Shown piece by piece: positions 29,492 through 36,900 of a DNA stretch of 64,000 bases (position 1 is the first letter of the stretch; every line of letters begins with the position of its first letter). Origin of the DNA: Prevotella sp. GTDB taxonomy: Bacteria; Bacteroidota; Bacteroidia; Bacteroidales; Dysgonomonadaceae. Made by a program: the position numbers and the translations under genes. The notes beneath the pieces are model-generated. The model did not search any database, was not told the DNA's origin, and saw only the letters and a list, made by a program, of their open reading frames with translations. The stretch covers positions 1-64,000 of the forward strand of contig JAITVV010000017.1 of the NCBI GenBank assembly GCA_031285625.1, in the 5' to 3' direction.

Positions 29492-29550
29492 CAGATTGAA
29501 AAAGAAAAATGCATCTTACCCCTGTAAATTACACGTTTACAGGGATTTTT
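29478..29550 (+). repeat. Left end (attL) of the ssrA element, 73-bp direct repeat
   Basis: The repeat covers the last 14 bases of ssrA plus the terminator and matches 39805-39877 with two mismatches in 73 (29512 C/T, 29532 C/G). The first 34 bases are identical. This is the footprint left by tyrosine-recombinase integration at a tmRNA 3' end. Confidence 0.85.
29520..29550 (+). terminator. ssrA terminator
   Basis: CCCTGTAAA and TTTACAGGG form a perfect 9-bp stem with a 7-nt loop, followed by ATTTTTATTTT. An almost identical copy lies at 39847-39877 in the right repeat. Confidence 0.85.
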
Positions 29551-29568
29551 ATTTTCTGTAGTCAGCAA

Positions 29569-29582
29569 AAAACAGCTGTTTT
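29569..29582. repeat. 14-bp palindrome at the left element end
   Basis: AAAACAGCTGTTTT is a perfect palindrome 18 bases inside the left repeat. Position suggests a recombinase or accessory-factor site; this is inference. Confidence 0.4.
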
Positions 29583-29595
29583 AAGCATGTTTCAC

Positions 29596-29647
29596 GTGCA
29601 AAATCGCTGCCACTTATTTTTAGACGTTAATGGCAGCACTTTTGCAC
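29596..29647. repeat. 17-bp imperfect inverted repeat upstream of the recombinase
   Basis: Arms GTGCAAAATCGCTGCCA and TGGCAGCACTTTTGCAC pair at 15 of 17 positions around an 18-base spacer, 110 bases before the recombinase start. It could be an arm-type binding site or a structured leader. No coding sequence is apparent between 29492 and 29757. Confidence 0.5.
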
Positions 29648-29757
29648 TCGCTAATTTGGTAAATCGCAGTGAATCAAAGAGATGCAATGATGTGATTTTG
29701 ATATGATTGCTCCGGTTTCGTACTTTGTATTAATGAAAAATTTAAACATTTTAGAGT

Positions 29758-30807
29758 ATGAAAAGAGTAACTTTCAAAGTGTCCTTTTTTGTAAAAAGAA
29801 CCAGGATTGCAAAAAACGGAGAAGTGCCTGTTAAATTAAAGGTAACTGTAAATAAAGAGAAAATTGAAGTATCCATTAATCAGAAGATTAATCCTGATTT
29901 ATGGAGTTCAGTAACAGAGAAATCTACGGACAAAGATCGTAAATCGTTGGAAATTAACAGCCGGTTAGATTCTATCCGTTTCCGACTCATGGAAATTTAC
30001 CGGGAAATGGAAATCAACGGTGAAGAGATTAAAGTTGACAAGATAGTCAATAAGTATAAAGGTATTGAAACAGAGCCTAGGATTACCCTTCTTTCGATAT
30101 TTCAGGAACATAATGAAAGATGTCATAAACTGGAAGGCAAGGATATGTCACGTTCTACAATCATGCGCTATGAAACAGCTTATCGACATACTCAGGAGTT
30201 TATTCAATTTCAATATAAAAAGGAAGATGTCGATATTGAAGAGATAAATTATCAGTTCGTAAAGGATTATGAATTCTTCCTGAAGACAGAGCGGGACTGC
30301 AATCATAATTCGACTATGAAATACCTGAAGAATTTTAAGAAGATAATCCGTATTGCTTTGGCCAATGAATGGCTGAAAAAAGATCCTTTTATGAATTTTA
30401 AAATGACTTATGAGGAAGTTGAACGTGAATTCCTAGAATATCACGAGCTAGAGAAAATCATGCAAAAAGAATTTGAAATAGAGCGTTTGGCTAATGTGCG
30501 TGATATACTGGTCTTCTGTTGTTTTACAGGCCTAGCTTTTTCGGATGTAAAGACTCTATCTAAAGAGCATTTGGTAACTGATAATGAAGATGCATTATGG
30601 ATTCGTAAGCAACGGATAAAAACAAATAACATGTGTAATATACCTCTTCTTGATATTCCTCAGAAAATATTGGAGAAATATAGGACTCATCCTGTTTGCC
30701 AAAAGAAAGGAGTATTGCTCCCTGTTCTCTCGAATCAAAAGATGAATACTTATCTTCGTGAAATAGCTGATGTCTGCGGTATCAAGAAGACGATTACAAC
30801 TCACTAA
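29758..30807 (+). pseudogene. Truncated tyrosine recombinase (integrase)
   Basis: 349 residues. N-terminal arm-type DNA-binding domain (MKRVTFKVSFFVKRTRI, then VPVKLKVTVNKEKIEVSI), SAM-like core-binding domain (about 115-215) and the first half of the catalytic domain (ILVFCCFTGLAFSDVKTL, ALWIRKQRIKTNN). The frame stops at KKTITTH, where family members continue into ARHTFAT with the HxxR box, a second histidine and the nucleophilic tyrosine. Full-length relatives have about 400 residues. No continuation was found in other frames downstream, so the 3' end was lost by deletion or replacement. Its place beside the left repeat suggests it made the insertion. Confidence 0.85.
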
Positions 30808-31048
30808 CCAAGACATAGTAATTATTCTTACAAGCTGAAAACAAGCAACTTGCAGAGACTTTATTCTTGACAGGTAACGGTTTAGAAACGAGCAAAGTTC
30901 GCTGTTTTACATCACGTTGCTTTTTGCAGAAATACAAAGAACGACTTACGATTGCAAAGATAGGAAAGTTTACTTAGCGAGGAAAATTATTGAAGTTTTT
31001 TATTGTGGTATACTTTTCAAGTACTAGGTGGACTACTTTTCAATTATA
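30808..31048. other. Degenerate region after the integrase
   Basis: No gene recognised. A short open stretch from about 30838 to 30975 reads LFLTGNGLETSKVRCF in one frame but has no recognisable relative and ends in a stop. Probably remnant DNA where the integrase 3' end was lost. Confidence 0.4.
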
Positions 31049-31212
31049 TTATACACGTCCGGCTGGAATATCACGGACAAGTTCTCCTCCTAATTGCGGA
31101 TTCCTGCTTATCAGGTCTTCCGCCATTGGCGTAAGGTTTACACCCGGACAAACTGCATTTATACGGATTCCTTTAACGGCATAATCCATAGCTGCTGTAC
31201 GTGTCATACCGA
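31049..31212 (-). pseudogene. Fragment of a short-chain dehydrogenase/reductase
   Basis: On the minus strand MTRTAAMDYAVKGIRINAV followed by CPGVNLTPMAEDL and DIPAGRV matches the region after the catalytic YxxxK of SDR enzymes (TRTAALEYAxxGIRVNAVCPG). The nucleotide-binding half, the active site and the C-terminus are all missing, so about 55 residues of a 250-residue protein remain. Confidence 0.8.
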
Positions 31213-31243
31213 TTGAACTAAAATAAAATAAACATTTTAAAGA

Positions 31244-31273
31244 AAACAAATTTGTTTATTTTTATTATCTTTG
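31244..31273 (+). promoter_or_regulatory. Promoter with palindromic operator of the antitoxin-like gene
   Basis: AAACAAATTTGTTT (31244-31257) is a perfect 14-bp palindrome, followed by the -7 box TATCTTTG (31266-31273). ATG 31292 is 18 bases further; a TTG at 31271 lies in the box and is not the start. HTH antitoxins usually repress themselves at such palindromes. Confidence 0.5.
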
Positions 31274-31291
31274 TATATCAATACAATAGAT

Positions 31292-31804
31292 ATGGATTCA
31301 AAAATAGATATAATAAAGGGTATTCATCCGGGCATTATTCTGGATAGGGAATTGAAAAAGAGAAAGCTTCAAAAGAGTCGTTTTGCTATTTCCATCAATG
31401 AATATCCTCAGACTTTGGTTGCTATAACTAAAGCCAAGAGACGCATGAATCCGGAACTTGCACTGAAGATAGAACATGCTCTTGGAATAGAAGAGGGGTT
31501 CTTTATGATCTTGCAAGTGTATTATGATATCGAACAGATTAAAAAGGAACAGAATAAGAATTACCATCCCGATCTGACAAAGATAAATCCAACTCTATTC
31601 TGGGATACGAAAATAGAGGATATCGACTGGGACAAGAACCGGAGATATGTAATCCGTCGCGTTCTTGAACGTGGAAATGAAATAGAAAAGAAAGAGATAC
31701 TCCGCTTCTATGGAAAGGAAAAAGTCAATGAAGTTCTGAGATATTATCGGGATTTAACTCCATCAACAAAAGAAAGTGCAAATAAACTGTTAGAAACTAT
31801 ATAA
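31292..31804 (+). CDS. HigA-like helix-turn-helix antitoxin
   Basis: 170 residues from ATG 31292. The N-terminal half is a HigA-like HTH (GIHPGIILDRELKKRKL, KSRFAISINEYPQTLVAI, MNPELALKIEHALGI). The C-terminal half, NPTLFWDTKIEDIDWDK then YVIRRVLERGNEIEKKEIL, resembles the DUF6922-like tail found in Bacteroidetes proteins encoded just before AbiEii-type nucleotidyltransferase toxins. The toxin gene follows 2 bases later but is broken. So it is an antitoxin that has lost its toxin, or now acts only as a regulator. Confidence 0.75.
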   Translation: MDSKIDIIKGIHPGIILDRELKKRKLQKSRFAISINEYPQTLVAITKAKRRMNPELALKIEHALGIEEGFFMILQVYYDIEQIKKEQNKNYHPDLTKINPTLFWDTKIEDIDWDKNRRYVIRRVLERGNEIEKKEILRFYGKEKVNEVLRYYRDLTPSTKESANKLLETI

Positions 31805-31806
31805 CC

Positions 31807-32309
31807 ATGTTGTATTATAATACTGTCACGCCTTTACTGCAAAATGCTCTGGAGAACTAATGCTAGCAGAAGTTTTAAAACCCTTTCGATTAGTTGGTGG
31901 TACATCATTGAGCTTACAACTCGGTCACCGCGAATCGGTTGACATTGACTTATTCACAGATTTGGAATACAATACCGTAGATTTTAAAGCTATTGAAGAA
32001 TATTTGAAACTGAATTTTACTTATGTTTCCACATCTAATATTGATTTGGTAGGATTTGGGAAATCATTTTATATCGGACACTCTGAATCGGACTATGTGA
32101 AATTGGATTTATATTATACAGATCCGTTTATCAGACCGGTAAAAGAAATTGACGGTATTCGTCTAGAATTATTGGAAAATTGAAAATAAAAGCGAAAACT
32201 GACAGAAGTTATGATTTTTACAACCAATATATATGACTGTTATTTACTTTTAAACAATAAAATGACTAAGGTACAATTATTTGAAATGGCAGAAAAAACT
32301 GTTTTATAG
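31807..32309 (+). pseudogene. Broken AbiEii-type nucleotidyltransferase toxin
   Basis: The reading begins MLYYNTVTPLLQNALEN and hits TAA at 31858; one frame over it continues MLAEVLKPFRLVGGTSLSLQ then LGHRESVDIDLFTD, the GGT/LGHR and DxD motifs of AbiEii/AbiGii nucleotidyltransferases. A single missing base (AACCTAATG to AACTAATG) explains the break. A second stop comes at 32181, and a C-terminal remnant (YDCYLLLNNKM, about 32230-32306) is in yet another register. The family, when intact, blocks translation by modifying tRNA. This copy should be inactive. Confidence 0.8.
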
Positions 32310-32370
32310 TACTTTAAATATATTTTTCAATAATATACTATCTTTACTAATAAATCTACTATAATAACAC

Positions 32371-33903
32371 ATGAAGAATACAAGGTCAATTCTCCCTACT
32401 GCCGTAGGTTTGTTAACAGCAACAGCTGTAGCCGTTGTTACCTCGGATTATGCAACAGCATCCCTTGCAAGTATTGCAGGACAGATAGGGACCGGCGTTG
32501 CAGGAAATATGTTATCAAGTTTGATACCATCAAGATTAAATAATATAGAGGATGATCCGGAAAAGCTGAATCACAGTATTAAGAAATTATTCATTAATTC
32601 TATATCTCAAGCCCTTTCTTCAGTTTATATTACTTATACGAAAGATGATAATGTAACAAAGAAGGAAAAGAAAGAAGCCCTGAAAATAGTTGGATTTTTA
32701 CAAAAGGGATTAACAGATGAATTAAATAATAACTCAATACTGGACATAAATGAGAATTTAGTCAATGATTTTTTATATCAAAAGGACTTACCGCATAATC
32801 AAGATATTATATCCTATATATTAAGAAAATTAGCTATATCAGAGACACAAATAAGTGATTCATTCAAAAGATGTTTATCAGAAAACTATAACACTTATAT
32901 CGAACTTACTTTCGGAGAGGGGTTAAAAGAAGATTCGAATAGAAATGCATGGATAGCATTTCAACGGCTACTTATCGAAGACTTAAGAGACAGGCTTGTA
33001 AGGATAGAAGATGGCCAGATCAGAATAGAGGAAAAGTTAACTAGCCTAAAAGATGTAAATGGAGAATTTACGGATGAAGAGATGAAAGTCATACGCGATC
33101 TAAAAAAAACTCTTCAAGACAAGGAACTTATAAAAACCCATGTAAGTAAAACAACAACTAAAAGGCTGAAAGCTATTGAAGCTAATGGGGCTAAAGTACT
33201 ATCTATTATAACAAAAACAGATGTCCAGGTAGATAATATATATATTATAATCAAATCGTTTGTAGAAGATTATAATAGAGAGAGAAGAAAAGCTAAACGA
33301 AACATTATAATACTAATACTCTTTCTCATAATTTGTTTTCCTCTGATAACTTATCTGACTTATAATTCTTTTACTCAGCCATTTACATTGTCTATTCAAA
33401 CACATGGCTGGAAAGGCAAGAAACACAGGCCATTAGAAGGGGTTGGAACGCTCGAAATAGTTCTGGGAGATAAAACAGAGAAAGCCGAGATAAGCAGAAA
33501 TGGAGAGGCTATATTTAAGAATGTTGATCATAAATACAATAAGACATCTGTTTTGGTTAGATTACTGGATACCAGAGGAGAATTATACTATGTCTCTGAC
33601 AGTACGGTGTTTATAAATAAAAATAAGATTAATTATGTGCAAATCGGTTTGAAGGGTATAGATGAACTCCAGGGGATCATTATTGATAATATTTCCGGAG
33701 ATGGATTGGGCCAAGCAACAGTTGAACTGGCCGGAGTGGAAACAACAACAGACGAAAAAGGGCGTTTTAGACTCTCCATCCCCATAACAAAACAGGAGAA
33801 AAAGCAGGAAATCTATGTGTATAAGGAAGGGTATACCACCTATCGTGCTATGGTACCAATGGGTAATGAAAATGAATGCAGAATTGTATTGAAACGGAAA
33901 TGA
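32371..33903 (+). CDS. Membrane protein with cytoplasmic helical domain and two external beta domains
   Basis: 510 residues, not assignable to a named family. Residues 1-50 hold a glycine/alanine-rich hydrophobic stretch (TAVGLLTATAVAVVT, IAGQIGTGVAGNMLSSLI). Residues 60-305 are helical, with NRNAWIAFQRLLIEDLRDRL and EDGQIRIEEKL recalling N-terminal regions of STAND-type NTPase and TPR conflict proteins. One membrane helix at about 311-332 (NIIILILFLIICFPLITYL). Then two beta-sandwich units, the second a carboxypeptidase-regulatory fold (LQGIIIDNISGDGLGQATVE, TTTDEKGRFRLS). No NTPase motif is present. A TATCTTTA box lies at 32339. It ends 2 bases before the giant TPR gene, so they are one operon. 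It may link a periplasmic event to a cytoplasmic response; this is inference. Confidence 0.75.
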   Translation: MKNTRSILPTAVGLLTATAVAVVTSDYATASLASIAGQIGTGVAGNMLSSLIPSRLNNIEDDPEKLNHSIKKLFINSISQALSSVYITYTKDDNVTKKEKKEALKIVGFLQKGLTDELNNNSILDINENLVNDFLYQKDLPHNQDIISYILRKLAISETQISDSFKRCLSENYNTYIELTFGEGLKEDSNRNAWIAFQRLLIEDLRDRLVRIEDGQIRIEEKLTSLKDVNGEFTDEEMKVIRDLKKTLQDKELIKTHVSKTTTKRLKAIEANGAKVLSIITKTDVQVDNIYIIIKSFVEDYNRERRKAKRNIIILILFLIICFPLITYLTYNSFTQPFTLSIQTHGWKGKKHRPLEGVGTLEIVLGDKTEKAEISRNGEAIFKNVDHKYNKTSVLVRLLDTRGELYYVSDSTVFINKNKINYVQIGLKGIDELQGIIIDNISGDGLGQATVELAGVETTTDEKGRFRLSIPITKQEKKQEIYVYKEGYTTYRAMVPMGNENECRIVLKRK

Positions 33904-33905
33904 TT

Positions 33906-36900
33906 ATGAAAAAGCAACTGTGGCTGACTCTTTTTTTCTTAATAGTTCCTTTTATTTGTAAAGGGCAAATGACAAAACTTGACGGGGTGGTTGCCGTGCA
34001 AAATAGTAAAATAAATACCGGACAAATTATATATGTAGAAGGTGTTGAGATTAAACATGACGAAGCCAAATCTGATGTTACTGATAGTAACGGCTATTTT
34101 TCGTTGCAAATAGTGGGAGTAGAGCCCAACACGCAAACTAAAATTGAAGTGACGCCGACAGGCAAATTCAATGATTATATTGTTGTTAATAAGCGGGACA
34201 TTAATGATATAACACTTGGTAGAAAAGAAAGGATCAACATATATATATGCGAAAAAAATGAATATTTCAAAAGGGTAGATGAGCTATATAATATCAATCG
34301 CACAAAAAACGATGAGAAATTTGAAAGAGAAATCAAAGACCTTAAATTTCAATTGACAAAAGCCAGAGAAAAAGAACAATATGATAAAGCAAAACGCATC
34401 ACAGATAGTATAGATAACATTGAAAAGATAAAAGTCAATATGGTTGATTTTATCCGTGATATCTCTGAGAAGATGGCTCAGATTAACCTCGATAATTCGG
34501 ATTCAATTATGTTAAATGCCTTTACAAAAATTTCTCAAGGGGACTTGGACAGTGCATTAATATATATACCAATAGAATTAATAAGAGAAAAATATTTGCA
34601 TGGTGAGATACTCTCCGGTACAGGTCAAAAGATGAAAGATGAAGCTATCCAGTTAGTACTGATGAAAGCTCGTCTGTCTGTCCTGAAGAGTTTCGATGAG
34701 GCATGCAGCAATTATGAAGAAGCGATAAAACTTGCTCCCTTCGATTTTGAGATTATTCTGGAATATATGAGTTACCTTAAAACATACAATAAGTATAATT
34801 CAGCCAAGAGGATAACATTAGAAGCAATAGAACGAAGCATAGAGAATGAAAAACAAACCGGAATTATAAGGGCTGAATCATTAGGCAAAGTTCATTTTCA
34901 ATTAGGTAGCCTTATGTCGGAAGAAGGTGATTTTAATAACTCAGAAGAACACTTAAATAAAGCAGCACATTATTTTCAGATATTGAGCCATAATGTAAAT
35001 GATACTGCCTATGTACAAAAGAAAATGGAGATATATACCATGTTGGGGCAAAATGCCAGAAGACAAAAAAACTGGCATAAAGCTGAGGTATATATGCAGG
35101 AAGCATTAAATTGTGTCAGCATTCAAGAACATATTAATTATCCGGATCATATAATCTTTATTTATTTCCAATTTGGTGAAATCAAACGGACTCAATCAAA
35201 TTATAAAGAAGCCTCTATTTATTTTGAAAAGGCATTGGCCATTTATAAATCATTAGACAAGGAAGATATCAATCCATATCAGTATGCACTTCTATTAAGT
35301 CTGCTTTCATTAACAAAAGTGGAGAATTTTGAATATAATGCCGCTAGGGATTATATAAATGAGGCTATTGATATTGTTGATAATGGTGATATTGAGTCTT
35401 CGTCAATGAAAATAAAAGAGGACTGTGCCGGATGTTTCATGGTTGCGGCTCAATGCTTTGAAAGATTGAATGAAATATCAAAGGCAAAATACTTCATGGA
35501 TAAAGGAATGCAAATTTATACCGATTTAGCAGATAAGTATCCTCAGATATATGCCGATACATATTTTATGAACCTTTTTGAAAATATTGACAGTGAAAAT
35601 AAAGAATCAGAAGGCAAACTGATTGAAGTTATAGGTAAATATACAAGTCTGGCTAAGGATGATTATGCTCTTTTCGAACAATATAGAATCATCCTTTTAT
35701 TTAAACTTACAACATATTATGAAAAACATAATAATAATCAAAAAGCAGACAAATACCTGAAAGAAGCATTAAGTGCCACTGAATTACTACTTGAGACCAA
35801 TCCGATTAAATATTATATAACCTTTTCTGATATTTTTTATAATTTAGGATATCATTATCTTGAGAATAAGAATCTTCCGGCAGCTAATTCATATTTTGAA
35901 AAAGGAATAAGTTATTACAAAGCATATACAGAGCTAAACCCTATGGGCGAAATTGCTGGATTGGGAGATTATTTAAGCCAGATAGGTGATTCCTATACAT
36001 CCTTCCATGAATATGTAATAGCAGAAAAGTATCTTAAGCAAGGTGTTGAGATACTGGCCAAACTGGGAAGCGTTGATAATATATCGTATGCTACGGCTTT
36101 AACAGGCAGTTATTACCAGATTGCAAATAACTATCACCGGATAGCATTATCGGATTCCGCACTTGTTTATATAAACAAAGCATTAGATGTTCAGTCGAAT
36201 CTTTACAAAAAAGATCCATTAATATTTAATTCATCTTATTCAAAGATGCTAGTCTCAGCGGCAGCTTCATATCGCATGCATGGAAATATAGAAATAGCAG
36301 ATAGCCTGATTCATAAATCATTGAATATTTTACAGACAATGGATAGCGCTCAAATAAAAGATCATAATGATGCTTTGTCATTAACATTTATGGAGCTAGC
36401 CAATAACTATAAAAATATGAATAATCATAAGGACGCGAAGTACTATTATGATCAGGCATATCCAATAGTTAAGGAACGGTACAGAGAAAGAGGATATCTC
36501 AATATTCAGAATTACTTGATTCTGTTAAATAACATGGGAGAACTCTTTAACTCTATGGAAGAATTTGATTCTGCTGAACATTATCTTACAGAAGGTTTAC
36601 AGGTTTACGATGAATGTGATTCGACTGAACAAATCGAATGTCTTCATATATATTTACTTTTAAAACAAACATTGGGTATTTCATATCTTAAACAAAATAA
36701 ACGCGATGAAGGTAAAGAGATACTGGATGAAGTAATTACCGGATACGAAGAGCTATACCAGGAAGATAAAAGAGCCGCCCAATCTAATATTGGATATATT
36801 ACCGGAGAATTAGGCCTGGTATATTTAGAGGTAAACGAATATGATCAAGCTTATGAACTTTTAAATAAATCAATAAAGTTAAAGGAGGCATTAAGGCAGG

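Noticed and set aside
29509-29706. 65-codon ORF after ssrA
   Set aside because: It spans the ssrA terminator and the 17-bp inverted repeat and has no recognisable content.
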